Assembly: GCA_030601885.1 (NCBI GenBank)
Contig: JAUWAU010000026.1
Coordinates: forward strand, 23,602 to 87,601
Source of the DNA: Armatimonadota bacterium
GTDB taxonomy: Bacteria; Armatimonadota; Zipacnadia; JAUWAU01
Direction of reading: 5' to 3'
DNA length: 64,000 nt
Shown: positions 33,128-42,253 of the stretch, piece after piece
Layout of the letters: each line of letters starts with the position of its first letter
Position numbering within the stretch: position 1 is the first letter of the stretch
Translations under genes and position numbers: made by a program
Notes under the pieces: model-generated
What the model was told of the DNA's origin: nothing
The model's input: only the letters and a program-made list of their open reading frames with translations
Database searches by the model: none

Positions 33128-34498
33128 CTAACGAATCGCCCCCTCTGGCGTGGCCGTTGCGCCCGCTTCCATCTCCTTGGCGGCCTTGCCGAGTACGTGC
33201 ACACTCATCGCAGTAGCCAGTATGCGCAAATCCTCGGCGCTGTCCGCATCGAACCGATATCCCTGCCTGAAGTGATCGTATGTCTCGGCATAGTGCCGAA
33301 ACCCGTGGAGCGCCACCCACGTCACGAGTTGGTCCACGTCCCAGTTCATGGCTGGCCGCTTGCTGTAGTCACTCACACGCAGGCTCGTGGGCGGAGAGCT
33401 GTCCGTGCCGCCCCAAAGCAGAAGCAAGCCTTTGATCTCGCCCTCGACAGAGCCATCCTGTTCGCCGGACCGGATGCTCGACTCGACATCACCCTCGTAC
33501 CGTTCATGCCAGTTCCCGCTGTAGCCGGCCGCATGATGCGGGACGCTGGCATCCTGGATCGCATGCATCGCCGGCCCCAGGGCACGCGGATCCCGCGTGG
33601 CGACGAACCGCCCGTACCAGTATCGCGCGATATTGTCCACCGGCATGAACACGCTGTACGGGATCCCCTTGCGAGTGCGCCCTATGGATGCGGCCACGGG
33701 GAATCTGGCAGCCAGTTCCTCTCGAACAGTCTGGTAGCGTGTGGGGAAGGAGTACCGTTCGACCGACGGAGAACAGCCTCGGTACCACGAGTGACATGGG
33801 GCGTGCACGTACTCATCACTGAACCAGTACATCAATCCCTCGTCCACCTTGACACGCGCGACCTTGCCAATGAGAGTGGCCCAATACCCTGACGCTGCGT
33901 CGCTGGCGCGCTGGTACTGGGCTCTTCTCGCCGAGCCCCTCTTGTACGAGTACCCATCGAAGTCATCGAAGAGCCCCGTCCCCTTCTTGATGTCGATGAA
34001 GTGGTTGAATGCCGTCAGGTTGTACCCGTGCTCAGCGTAGTGGGCCTCGTCGTCAAAGGCGTCGGCCTCCTCCCTGTGAGGGTCGTCTCTGCCCCCACTG
34101 CCAAATCCACCCTCCACATCCACGAACTCCAGGTCCTTGTAGCCGTCCACCAGGACGGCCTCCTCCGCGAGGTTCTGGTCCCAGTGCTGGGACAAAGGCG
34201 GCCTCGACTTCCCGATGAGCGGCGGCAGCTCGAGGCAGTTCCCCCGACTCTGGGACAACGCTTCCCACGCGTCTGGATCTGCATCGCGCAGGATCTCCGT
34301 CGCCGTCTGCGTGACGTGGCGGTGACCGGGGCCGGTAAGTGCGCAGGCCTCTCCCGCCAGGATGAACGAGAGGATCGCGACACATGTGACTTGTGAGAGC
34401 CTTCGTGAGTGGCCCTTGCAGGAAGTCGTGCAGGCCACATCGTGTGGCCCTCGTGAGGAACGGTCAGTCTCCGCTGTACACAAGAGTCGCTGGCACAT
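33128..34498 (-). CDS. Second phospholipase C/P1-nuclease-like secreted protein
   Basis: The product is 456 residues from ATG 34498 with GGGGGG upstream. A long N-terminal region precedes a hydrophobic signal segment (LSQVTCVAILSFILAGEACA), after which GPGHRHVTQTATEIL is the expected start of a mature zinc enzyme. PAMHAIQDASVPHHAAGYSG followed by NWHERYE fits the metal-binding H-x3-D and HH motifs of zinc phospholipase C or P1 nuclease-type proteins. Whether it cleaves phospholipid or nucleic acid cannot be decided. It sits 220 bases upstream of the first phospholipase gene on the same strand and divergently from the broken sulfatase. Confidence 0.6.
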   Translation of the reverse strand: MCQRLLCTAETDRSSRGPHDVACTTSCKGHSRRLSQVTCVAILSFILAGEACALTGPGHRHVTQTATEILRDADPDAWEALSQSRGNCLELPPLIGKSRPPLSQHWDQNLAEEAVLVDGYKDLEFVDVEGGFGSGGRDDPHREEADAFDDEAHYAEHGYNLTAFNHFIDIKKGTGLFDDFDGYSYKRGSARRAQYQRASDAASGYWATLIGKVARVKVDEGLMYWFSDEYVHAPCHSWYRGCSPSVERYSFPTRYQTVREELAARFPVAASIGRTRKGIPYSVFMPVDNIARYWYGRFVATRDPRALGPAMHAIQDASVPHHAAGYSGNWHERYEGDVESSIRSGEQDGSVEGEIKGLLLLWGGTDSSPPTSLRVSDYSKRPAMNWDVDQLVTWVALHGFRHYAETYDHFRQGYRFDADSAEDLRILATAMSVHVLGKAAKEMEAGATATPEGAIR

Positions 34499-34680
34499 GC
34501 CAATTCCCCCCTGGGAGCTGGTGTTTGAGGCGGCGCCCCTCTGGCGGGAGCCGTAATGGATCATATTCTCGGCCGGTAAGCAGGTACCTCCAGCCGAGCC
34601 GTCTACAGTGCCTCTCTTCCGAAGACTCACGTTGCAAGGGACCGGGCGCATCTGCGGCCTTCGAGACGAGGATCCCGCAG

Positions 34681-35481
34681 CGCGCGCAGAACATCGGGTG
34701 CTACGGGTACCCGAAGCCGACGACGCCGAACTGGGACCGGGTGGCCGCCGAGGGCGTCGTGTGTGAGCAGAACATCGCGCCGGGGATCTGGAGCCTGCCG
34801 CCGTACTCGTCCATCATGACCGGCGTGCACGTTCACACGCATCGCGCCGACGGCGATCACGAGTACCTCCGCCAACACATTCCCACGCTCGCCGAGACGC
34901 TCGGCATGGCCGGCTATCAGACCTGCGGCATCATGCCCAATGCCTGGGGCTCCGGCGTCGCCGGCGTCGATCGAGGCTTCGAGGTGTACGTGGACAGAGG
35001 CTTTGGCGACAAGTCACCCCGCGTCCGTGGCTGGGACTTGCCCGAGTTCGCCGCCGAGCGCGGCCCGGCGCTCACCATCGAGCAGTTCGACAAATGGCTG
35101 GCAGCCCGCGACAAGAACCACCCGTTCCTCCTCTTCACCATCTTCTCCGAGCCGCACGCCACCTACCATCCGCCCGAGCCGTATCGCAGCCGCTTCATGC
35201 TCGAGGACGCGACCGAGGAAGAGGTCGAGTCCGTCATCGAGCGCCAGCACGTCATCAAGGTGGTCACCGAGCAGGTGAAGTTCAATGAGCGCGAATGGCA
35301 GATTCTATTCGCCCTCAACGATGCCGAGGTGGCCAAGTGCGACGAGAACGTCGGCGCGGTGCTGGACATACTGAGGCGGCACGGGCTCTACGATGACGCG
35401 GCCATCATCCTGACCTCGGACCATGGCGACGTGATGGGCGATCGGCCGCCGTGGTGGGGACACCTCGGGGCCATCTGCTAG
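34681..35481 (+). pseudogene. Sulfatase fragment, N-terminal and central part
   Basis: From 34681 the frame reads RAQNIGCYGYPKPTTPNWDR and continues as a sulfatase (PPYSSIMTGVHVH, FEVYVDRGF, IILTSDHGDVMG) until WWGHLGAIC and a stop. The first strand (the usual VLLIxxDTLR) is missing because unrelated sequence precedes RAQNIG. The 3' end breaks in the metal-binding loop GHLG. The matching C-terminal portion lies 2.3 kb away at 37830-38253. The signature region reads SLPPYS where SxPxR or CxPxR is expected, so the parent protein may already have lacked a formylglycine site. It is non-functional as it stands. Confidence 0.7.
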
Positions 35482-35557
35482 AACCTACCGGGGCCGCAAG
35501 ACACGCGCCTATCGTGTTCGCGACGTCTACAAAGTCGGTGACGCCGAGAACGCTTCC

Positions 35558-36388
35558 ATGGAGGACAGTTGGGAACACGTCGCCGACGTCGGGGAACGCG
35601 GCTTCGATCTGTCGGATGTGGTGCGTTTCGAGACCCTCAATACGTTTCAGTTCGGCGACGGGACTTACGTATTTGGCCTGCATGCATCCAGGCCCCGCAA
35701 TAGGGCCTCAATCTGGAAGGTCAACGAGGAGACCTGGTCGTTCAAGAGGGTCGGCCAGGGCCCCTTCCCTTCGGACACGGTGTTGGTCCTGTCCTTCCAG
35801 GCCGACAACCACCCGTATCTCTTCAGCCTCGATAAAGAGAGGAATACGGGTAACATCTGGCGGATCAGGGACGGCCTCGAGGGCTGGGACCGCGTGTACT
35901 GGGCGGACCATCGTGTACAGCGTAGCCGCGAACAACTAGGTGTTGATTTGGGCGTTTACGCTGGTTACTTCCGCCGGTTCTGTACCACCTTCAGGCTCAA
36001 TGGTCGTCCTTACATGTTTATGAAGTGGTGGGAGGACAATTTGGGAATCGTGAGCCACACAGCCTATATCGTTGGCTTGGAGAGGCGCAACTGGATCAGG
36101 CTGGTCAACAAGGGCGCCTTTGACGCGAAGTTCTATGTTCAGTACAAGGAAGGCGGGGAGGTTGTAACTTGGGAGTCAGGGCAGCAAAACACACTGTACG
36201 AGAAGGTTGTGCATCTGCCTGCCGACACGCGCACGGTGCTGCTGAATGCGCAGGCATGGACACTGTTGACGTGGAACCGAATCATCAGGGAGGACGTCGC
36301 CGTGAACTGCACCTACACAGTCGGGGGCGCCCTGGGCGGTGAATGGTGTAGGGTCGAAGACGCCACTGGAAAGAAGGCGAGCTACTGA
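35558..36388 (+). CDS. Beta-propeller-like protein with a cytolysin-like C-terminal beta-sandwich
   Basis: The product is 276 residues from ATG 35558, within a segment that interrupts a sulfatase. Residues about 20-190 contain repeated aromatic motifs (SIWKVNEETWSFKRVG, NIWRIRDGLEGWDRVY) similar to tectonin or propeller blades. The C-terminal 90 residues (AKFYVQYKEGGEVVTWESG, then HLPADTRTVLLNAQAWTLLT and CTYTVGGALGGEWCRVE) resemble the beta-sandwich found at the C-terminus of thiol-activated cytolysins and in some stand-alone proteins. I recognise this by pattern only. No signal peptide is seen, and the start may lie upstream because the frame is open to about 35470. No pore-forming domain is present. 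Confidence 0.5.
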   Translation: MEDSWEHVADVGERGFDLSDVVRFETLNTFQFGDGTYVFGLHASRPRNRASIWKVNEETWSFKRVGQGPFPSDTVLVLSFQADNHPYLFSLDKERNTGNIWRIRDGLEGWDRVYWADHRVQRSREQLGVDLGVYAGYFRRFCTTFRLNGRPYMFMKWWEDNLGIVSHTAYIVGLERRNWIRLVNKGAFDAKFYVQYKEGGEVVTWESGQQNTLYEKVVHLPADTRTVLLNAQAWTLLTWNRIIREDVAVNCTYTVGGALGGEWCRVEDATGKKASY

Positions 36389-36492
36389 CCCGCCCGCATT
36401 TTCAGGTCGAGTATGCGCCAGACATGGTTGAGGGTCATGAGGGAGCACTTACACGTCAGGCTGGGCAAACGCTAGCCGAAGGAGGGATCGAG

Positions 36493-37737
36493 TTGGACGC
36501 ACTCGCCTACAGCCGTGAGCACATCCGCAGGCTGGCTGGGGTGTTCGCGATTGCCCTCGCCATGCACATACTGGGGCCAGGGAGTGTGGGAGCGGGCGAC
36601 GCAGGCAAGGGCAACGGTGAGAACGTGGGGGCGCCGGGAGAGGAGACACGCGATGCGAGGTCAAGTGAGCGTGGTGACAAAGTCGCCTTTGCACGGGACG
36701 ACATTTGGGTACTGACCCCTGGCGCAACCCGGCCGCAGCGGGTGACGAGCAGCGGCAATGGCCACAGCCCCGCCTGGTCGCCCGACGGACGCCGGCTGGC
36801 CTGCCTGTCCAACAGGAAGCTGTGGGTCATCGACACTGTCACGGGCGAGCGCACCTGCCTCTATGCGGGAACCGACGCCTCCGGCCCCGCTTGGTCCCCC
36901 GACGGCAACACGATCGTGTTCGGTCGCTTCCCCGAGTTCGGTGAGACGCAGACGGGCACGGGGACGGAGGAGGGGATATGGGCTGTTGACCGGGGAGGCG
37001 CGAACCTTCGCCGCCTTCTGTCGTACGCCGAGCCCGAGGCGGCACCATCGGTGCGCGACGAACTGTGGGCGGAGTGGGAGCCGCACCTGCTTGACAACTT
37101 CGCCTTCTCCCCGGACGGGCGCCTGTTGGCTTTCGCATTCGAGGGCGAGTCATCCGTGATCTTTGTGGCCACGCTTGATCGTGCCTCGTCTCCTGCCCGA
37201 GCGGAGGTCATCGCGCGTTCCGAGGTCTCTGCGACGGACTATTGCTGGCTCGGGGACTCAAAGCATCTGCTCGTCGCCGACGGCGGGGCCGAGGGCTATG
37301 TTGGCAGTGGTCTGAACGTCGTCGAGGCAGCGACAGGGAAGGGCGAGGTGCTTCTGCCGCACCCGTACGGCATCTGCCAGGTCGCCTATTCGGCGAGCGC
37401 GCACACGGCTGCCGTGAACTGGCCTGATGGCGATATGTTCCGGCTGGACCCGGGCGCGCCCCTATGGACCAGGGACGACGTCTGCTTTGTCGAGATGCTG
37501 GACGACGGGCGCGTCCGGTCGGGACCTCACTCCTTGGCGTGGGGGAGCGGCATCGTGGCAGCGGCACGCTTTGGTGGTCGGCGCGTGGCGGACCTGCAGC
37601 TCGCACATGACGCGCAGACGGTGTATGTGTTGGCGGAGGACGCGTCACGGACTCTGTATCGGGTGACTCGCGACGGGAGCACGGATCTGCTCGGCGAGGA
37701 GGTCCGAGACTTCGCCGTATGGTCGCCTGCGGACTAG
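36493..37737 (+). CDS. PD40/TolB-like beta-propeller protein
   Basis: The product is 414 residues from TTG 36493, chosen because GGAGGG lies exactly six bases upstream; ATG 36424 gives an extension with no clear signal. A hydrophobic stretch (RLAGVFAIALAMHILGPG) looks like a signal or anchor. TolB-like blades follow: SPAWSPDGRRLACLSNRKL, GPAWSPDGNTIVFGRF, FAFSPDGRLLAFAFEG. It shares the propeller type of the lipoproteins at 28844-31060 but is not a close copy. Together with the preceding gene it makes up the segment between the two pieces of the broken sulfatase. Confidence 0.78.
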   Translation: MDALAYSREHIRRLAGVFAIALAMHILGPGSVGAGDAGKGNGENVGAPGEETRDARSSERGDKVAFARDDIWVLTPGATRPQRVTSSGNGHSPAWSPDGRRLACLSNRKLWVIDTVTGERTCLYAGTDASGPAWSPDGNTIVFGRFPEFGETQTGTGTEEGIWAVDRGGANLRRLLSYAEPEAAPSVRDELWAEWEPHLLDNFAFSPDGRLLAFAFEGESSVIFVATLDRASSPARAEVIARSEVSATDYCWLGDSKHLLVADGGAEGYVGSGLNVVEAATGKGEVLLPHPYGICQVAYSASAHTAAVNWPDGDMFRLDPGAPLWTRDDVCFVEMLDDGRVRSGPHSLAWGSGIVAAARFGGRRVADLQLAHDAQTVYVLAEDASRTLYRVTRDGSTDLLGEEVRDFAVWSPAD

Positions 37738-37829
37738 AGGGTGGCGTGGACCCAGACACAGGCGAAGGCCTGCGGCTGGGGAGGGTAGTGAGCGCCCGAG
37801 CCGGCCGCGAGCCAGAGCCGCAGCCTGAT

Positions 37830-38253
37830 AGCGGCCGCGCGGGGCGCGAGCCTGCGCGAGTTCGCCCTCGCCGAGCAGTTCACCCCGGTGCAGCTCATGG
37901 AGCGGTCGCTGCGGGTCGCGCCGGACTTCGACATCCGCCGCTTCAATCGCAGCCTCAAGGCCTGGCGCAGCACGGGGTGGAAGTACGTGTGGGCATCGGA
38001 TATGCAGGATGAGCTGTACGATCTGCGCGCCGACCCGGGCGAGAAGAACAACCTCGTCGCGCAGCATCCGGAGCGCGTGCGGGAGATGCAGCAGGGGATG
38101 GAAGACTTCCTGCGGAGCATCCCCCACTACGAGTTCGGGGACCTGCAGTCGGTCTGGCGGGGACAGGCGCCCTGGCCGGAGCCGGACGAGAAGCTCCAGG
38201 CCTGGGGGCTTTATCGGAAGGTGCTCGACGCGCCGGACTGGGCGCCGCGGTGA
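37830..38253 (+). pseudogene. Sulfatase fragment, C-terminal part
   Basis: The frame from about 37830 reads RGASLREFALAEQFTPVQL and then continues with SLKAWRSTGWKYVWASDMQ, DELYDLRADPGEKNNLVAQH and a terminal YRKVLDAPDW. This is the usual last third of a sulfatase, with the DELYDLRxDPGE motif. It has no start of its own and picks up after the part present at 34681-35481; about 80 residues between the two fragments are absent. Confidence 0.75.
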
Positions 38254-38265
38254 TGGGGGCAGGCA

Positions 38266-39759
38266 TCAGTTCCCGTCCACCCGCGTGGCCTCGACGACGT
38301 CGATGGGGTCGCTGTCGTCGGTCTTCGTCTGGTGGTCGTTGGCGTCCCGATGAAAGGTCAGAATCACCCGGAATGTGTCTCCGGCGGCCGATTCAACGCG
38401 AACCGAGCCACCCAGTAGATCCACGAGTTGCCTGCACAGCGACAGCCCCAGCCCGCAATGCACCCCGGTGGCCGCCCGGGCCTCGTCTCCCCGCCAGAAC
38501 TGCTCGAATACGTGCTCGGCCTCTTGCTGGGACAGATGGCTGCCGGTGTTGGCGACGCTGAGCTCGATACGACCATCCTGCGATGCGGCCTCGATCCGGA
38601 TGTGCCCGGCGTCGTTGGTGTAGCTTACGGCGTTGTCGAGCACGTTGGATAGGATCAGGCGGAGCTTCTCTCGGTCGGTGTTCAGGACCAATTGCGGATC
38701 CACGTTCCACTCAACGTGGAGGCCGCGGGCGTGCGCCCGATCTGCCAGCGGACGCCAGCACTCCTGCAGCACCTCGTGTAGCCGCAGGGATTCGGCATGT
38801 ACCTTCGCTTGGCCGGCCTCGATGCGCGCCAGGCACAGGAGGCTATCGACCATGCGCTGCGTTTGCTGGCAGATCACCAGGCAGTCGGCCATGGCCGACC
38901 GGTAAGCGTCCGATTCGCGCTCTCGCGCAAGGGCCACCTCCAAGGTGGCCTGCAGCCCCGCCAGAGGCGTGCGCAGCTCGTGGGCGACATCGGCCGTGAG
39001 GGCTCTCTGTTGGGCGAAGGCGCGCTCGAGCCGGCTCAGCAGGTCGTTGAGGCGCTCAACGACAGGTGCCAGCTCCGCGGGCGCATCGGCGACAGCGATC
39101 CGAGCCGCCAGGTCCTCTTCCCCCAGGCCGCCGATCTGGGCTGCCAGATCGTCCAGCGGTTCAAGGCCAGATCGGACAACATGCACGAGGACGGCGAGCG
39201 AGAGGAGGATCGCCGCCGCACCTACAGCGACCAGCAACAGCCTGAGGTCCGCGAGCGCGCCCTCTACCTCTCTAGTGTCACGAGCGATCACGAGCGTGAG
39301 GGGCGGATCGGACGGGGGATTGCGGTCGGATCTGGGACGGTCCTCGCGCTGGGGATGGAACAGAATGCCGGCGGCCCTGCCGCGCCGTCCGTCGGGCAAT
39401 ACGAGCCAGCGGCACGCCGGCGCATCCGCGGGCCCGGCGATCCTGTCGAGGTTGCCCTCACGGAGCGAGGGCGATCGTGCCAACACCGTGCCGTCAGCAA
39501 GCCATGCCTGGAAGTACTCGGGCCGCTCGCCCGGTTCGAATTCCTTGATCACACGTTCGTAGAAGTCATGCTCGATTCCCTCGCGCTCCTGTTCGACGAG
39601 AAGCGTGAGGGCGCGAGCTTTGTCGGCAAGCGAATCGTCGAACTGTGCCAGCAACCGGGTGCGCACCAGCAGGTATACCGCGATTCCGGCAGCCGCCAAC
39701 AGCACGGCCGTTCCCACGGCTGTCCCGGCCAGCAATCGAGATCGCAGCGAGCGCATCAC
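38266..39759 (-). CDS. Two-component sensor histidine kinase
   Basis: The product is 497 residues from ATG 39759. Two transmembrane helices (about 10-32 and 170-195) bracket a periplasmic sensor of about 135 residues. A HAMP-like linker follows, then the dimerisation box DVAHELRTPLAGL with the phospho-accepting His (about 260). The ATP-binding N box LILSNVLDNAVSYT and G box CGLGLSLCRQLVDLLGG are complete. The architecture is that of the EnvZ/BaeS group. It overlaps the response-regulator gene by four bases, so both are made together. The signal is unknown; a periplasmic PepSY-like protein is encoded next to the pair. Confidence 0.95.
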   Translation of the reverse strand: MMRSLRSRLLAGTAVGTAVLLAAAGIAVYLLVRTRLLAQFDDSLADKARALTLLVEQEREGIEHDFYERVIKEFEPGERPEYFQAWLADGTVLARSPSLREGNLDRIAGPADAPACRWLVLPDGRRGRAAGILFHPQREDRPRSDRNPPSDPPLTLVIARDTREVEGALADLRLLLVAVGAAAILLSLAVLVHVVRSGLEPLDDLAAQIGGLGEEDLAARIAVADAPAELAPVVERLNDLLSRLERAFAQQRALTADVAHELRTPLAGLQATLEVALARERESDAYRSAMADCLVICQQTQRMVDSLLCLARIEAGQAKVHAESLRLHEVLQECWRPLADRAHARGLHVEWNVDPQLVLNTDREKLRLILSNVLDNAVSYTNDAGHIRIEAASQDGRIELSVANTGSHLSQQEAEHVFEQFWRGDEARAATGVHCGLGLSLCRQLVDLLGGSVRVESAAGDTFRVILTFHRDANDHQTKTDDSDPIDVVEATRVDGN

Positions 39760-40430
39760 CGGGCATCTCCCAGCACATATCCCTGGCCCCGGCGGGTGTG
39801 AATCAGCCGGGGCAGTCCGGGACGCTCGAGCTTCTTGCGGAGGTAGCCGATGTAAACGTCCACCACGTTGCTCTGCGCGGAGGAGTCAAAGTCATAGACA
39901 TGCTCCCAGATGTCCGTCCGCGTGACTACTTCGCCTGCCCGCAGGGCCAGGAACTCGAGCAGGGCATATTCGCGCGCCGTGAGTTCGATTTGCTCGCCGG
40001 CTCGCCGCACGACTCGCGCCGCCGTCTCGATTTCCAGGTCCCCAACGCGGATCACCGGGCTCTTGGCGCCGTATCCTCGGCGGATGAGTGCGCGCACACG
40101 GGCGAGGAGCTCATCGAAGGCGAATGGCTTGACGAGGTAGTTGTCGGCGCCGAGGTCCAATCCACGCACGCGGTCTTCCACCGCGTCCTTGGCCGTGAGG
40201 ATCAGGACATTCGCTGGGTTTCCCGCATCGCGAAGGCTCTTGATGATCGCGAGGCCGTCGATCTTGGGGAGCATGAGATCGAGCAGGATGACATCATACT
40301 CGTTCGATTGCGCGTACCACAGCCCGTCTTCGCCGTCGGCGGCCGCATCCACCGCAAAACCAGCCTCCCGCAGACCCTTCGAGAGGGCCTTGCGCAACGG
40401 GCCATAGTCCTCGACCACCAAGACGCGCAT
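39756..40430 (-). CDS. OmpR/PhoB-family response regulator
   Basis: The product is 224 residues from ATG 40430; an ATG at 40493 would add 21 residues lacking family similarity. The receiver domain has VVEDYGPLRKAL, the phospho-site YDVILLDLMLPKIDG, ILTAKDAVEDRV and LVKPFAFDELLARV. The C-terminal winged helix contains LTAREYALLEFLALRAGEVV and GYLRKKLERPGLPRLIHTRR, and ends in a GQGYVL strand, as in OmpR-type DNA-binding domains. The partner kinase follows with a four-base overlap. It probably controls the PepSY gene immediately upstream (40533-41330), in line with similar clusters, but an operator is not identified. Confidence 0.95.
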   Translation of the reverse strand: MRVLVVEDYGPLRKALSKGLREAGFAVDAAADGEDGLWYAQSNEYDVILLDLMLPKIDGLAIIKSLRDAGNPANVLILTAKDAVEDRVRGLDLGADNYLVKPFAFDELLARVRALIRRGYGAKSPVIRVGDLEIETAARVVRRAGEQIELTAREYALLEFLALRAGEVVTRTDIWEHVYDFDSSAQSNVVDVYIGYLRKKLERPGLPRLIHTRRGQGYVLGDAR

Positions 40431-40532
40431 TGCAGACAGCTCGCAGCTAGAGTCAACTGAGGCCGGCTGATCGCCGGCCTCAGTTGCAGTCATAGTGATG
40501 CAGCGTCTGGTGGTTACCTCGCGGACGCACGC

Positions 40533-41330
40533 TCAGTCATCGTCGTCCTCTTCCTCATCGTCGGCTTTCTTGCTCAGCAGCGTGCCATCCGGGGCCACCT
40601 CGATCTCGATCTCTTTGCCGTCGATGATGACCTCGGCCTCGTAGATCGTCCTGCCGTGCTCGGTCTCACGCTCGATCTCTCGGATCGGTGCGCCGGCGGC
40701 CTCCTTGAGGATGGTGGCTTTGACGGCAGCGGGGAGCTCATCGAGCGTCAGGTGCTCATCGGCGTCATCTTCGTCATCATCGTCATCGTGGCTCAGCACC
40801 GCGTGCTCGCCATGCTTGCCCTCAACCTTCCTGCTCAGCAGCGTCCCGTCGGGGGCCACTTTGAGCTCGAGCTCTATGAGGATCTCGACCTCGTAGACGG
40901 GCTTGCCGCCCTCGTTCTCGAGCTCGATCTCCTTGACCTTCCCGCCATGGGCGGCTTTGAGGATGGTGGCTTTCACAGCGGGGGGCACTTGATCGAGGGA
41001 CAGACACTCGTCGTCGTCCTCATCCTCGTCCTCGTCGTCGGCGCCCTTGCTGAGGAGCGTCCCGTCGGGGGCTACCTCGATCTCGATCTCTTTGCCGTCG
41101 ATGACGATCTCGGCCTCATAGATGGTCGTGTCGCCCTTCGTCTCGCGCTCGATCTCTTTGATCGTTCCGCCTTGGGCCTCCAGCAGGATGGTGGCTTTGA
41201 CCGCCGCAGGCACCTGGTCGAGGGTGACCCGTTCTTCGGATTTGCTGCCACCAGACCAGGCCGCGATAGCGATTCCTATGATCGAGACAAGTACTACCGC
41301 CAGCAACAACATCCAGTATCTTCTGATCAT
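40533..41330 (-). CDS. Membrane-anchored protein with three PepSY-like repeats and acidic linkers
   Basis: The product is 265 residues from ATG 41330, with AAGGAGGG upstream. After a single hydrophobic N-terminal helix (about 6-24) come three copies of a module of about 60 residues (35-96, 110-168, 193-254). Each has the shape LDQVPAAVKATIL, then a charged helix such as KEIERET, then YEAEIVIDGKEIEIEVAPDG. This is the PepSY-like fold of small periplasmic inhibitor domains. Asp/Glu-rich linkers (DDEDEDEDDDE, DDDDDEDDADE) separate the repeats and close the protein, and may bind cations. Single-domain PepSY proteins often accompany two-component systems, where they may modulate the sensor. Confidence 0.8.
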   Translation of the reverse strand: MIRRYWMLLLAVVLVSIIGIAIAAWSGGSKSEERVTLDQVPAAVKATILLEAQGGTIKEIERETKGDTTIYEAEIVIDGKEIEIEVAPDGTLLSKGADDEDEDEDDDECLSLDQVPPAVKATILKAAHGGKVKEIELENEGGKPVYEVEILIELELKVAPDGTLLSRKVEGKHGEHAVLSHDDDDDEDDADEHLTLDELPAAVKATILKEAAGAPIREIERETEHGRTIYEAEVIIDGKEIEIEVAPDGTLLSKKADDEEEDDDD

Positions 41331-41561
41331 CGTTTTCCCTCCTTGGATAGCCGGCACACATAGTAACGGCGCCGGGTCGGTCCGTCAACCCCCGAACGGC
41401 TCTGAGGGCGGCTCGCCTCCTTTCCCGAGCTATAGGCGCGCCTTCCGTGCACCGGCCGTGCGGCTGCCGACCAGCCTGTATGTTACCACCGCGTTTATGA
41501 GAGTACGATGAGAAACGGTGGGGGCGTATGGATCCGGGACCCGGTCGGCTGAGGCGGTGCT

Positions 41562-42164
41562 TCAAAGGGTCGGCCTGGGGATGTCGGAGGCGAGGTTCTG
41601 GATGGACTTCTCCCCCCGCGCCACCGCAATTGCCGATTCGATGAAAGGCCCTTTTCCCCTCGTGTACGCTTCGCGATTCGTGGCGAACTCCTTCGCCAGA
41701 TCCTTCTTGAACGAACAGTACTTCGCCGCGACATCGGGATGCTCGAGGAGGAAGTTGCGGAAGAGCAGCATGTCCGTCCAGACGTCGCTATCGCGCTCGA
41801 CCACATGCAAGTGATGTGTGCGGGGCTGCCCCTTGACGAAGAATAGCCTATTCCCGGTGAGAACAGCTTCGTGCCGCAATTCCCAGCCAAGAGCCTCGAG
41901 CGACGGACGGATCGTGCTCTCTGCATCATTTGGGTCGTCCACGGCCATCGCCATATCGACTATGGGCTTCGCGTCGATCCCAGGCACAGCGGTGCTGCCC
42001 ACGTGCTGAACATCGGCCGCCGGTTCGCCCAACGACTTACAGATGCGGGCCTTCTCCTGCTCGAAGAGCTTCGGCCATTCGGGGTCGTAGGGCACGAGCC
42101 TCACGTACCCCTGCCACAGGCCGATTGAAGTATTTCGCTCGGATTCTCGTCCGGAACCAGTCAT
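41562..42164 (-). CDS. GrpB-family protein (nucleotidyltransferase fold)
   Basis: The product is 200 residues from ATG 42164. The family is recognised by VRLVPYDPEWPKLFEQEKAR, then VQHVGSTAVPGIDAKPIVDM with the G-S and acidic pair of the nucleotidyltransferase fold, and THHLHVVERDSDVWTDML. The N-terminal 15 residues before GLWQGYVRL are not part of the family. GrpB/UPF0157 proteins are small and of poorly defined biochemical role; some are fused to CoA-synthesis or stress genes. It lies alone between the PepSY gene and the large glycosidase-like gene, all on the minus strand. Confidence 0.88.
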   Translation of the reverse strand: MTGSGRESERNTSIGLWQGYVRLVPYDPEWPKLFEQEKARICKSLGEPAADVQHVGSTAVPGIDAKPIVDMAMAVDDPNDAESTIRPSLEALGWELRHEAVLTGNRLFFVKGQPRTHHLHVVERDSDVWTDMLLFRNFLLEHPDVAAKYCSFKKDLAKEFATNREAYTRGKGPFIESAIAVARGEKSIQNLASDIPRPTL

Positions 42165-42253
42165 CGCGCTCTCGGGCCGGGCGTTTCCCGCTGGTTTCGC
42201 GTTGTCTGGGGAATGATCCTTTCGCGCGCGAGTGGCACGATCCCAACATACGG

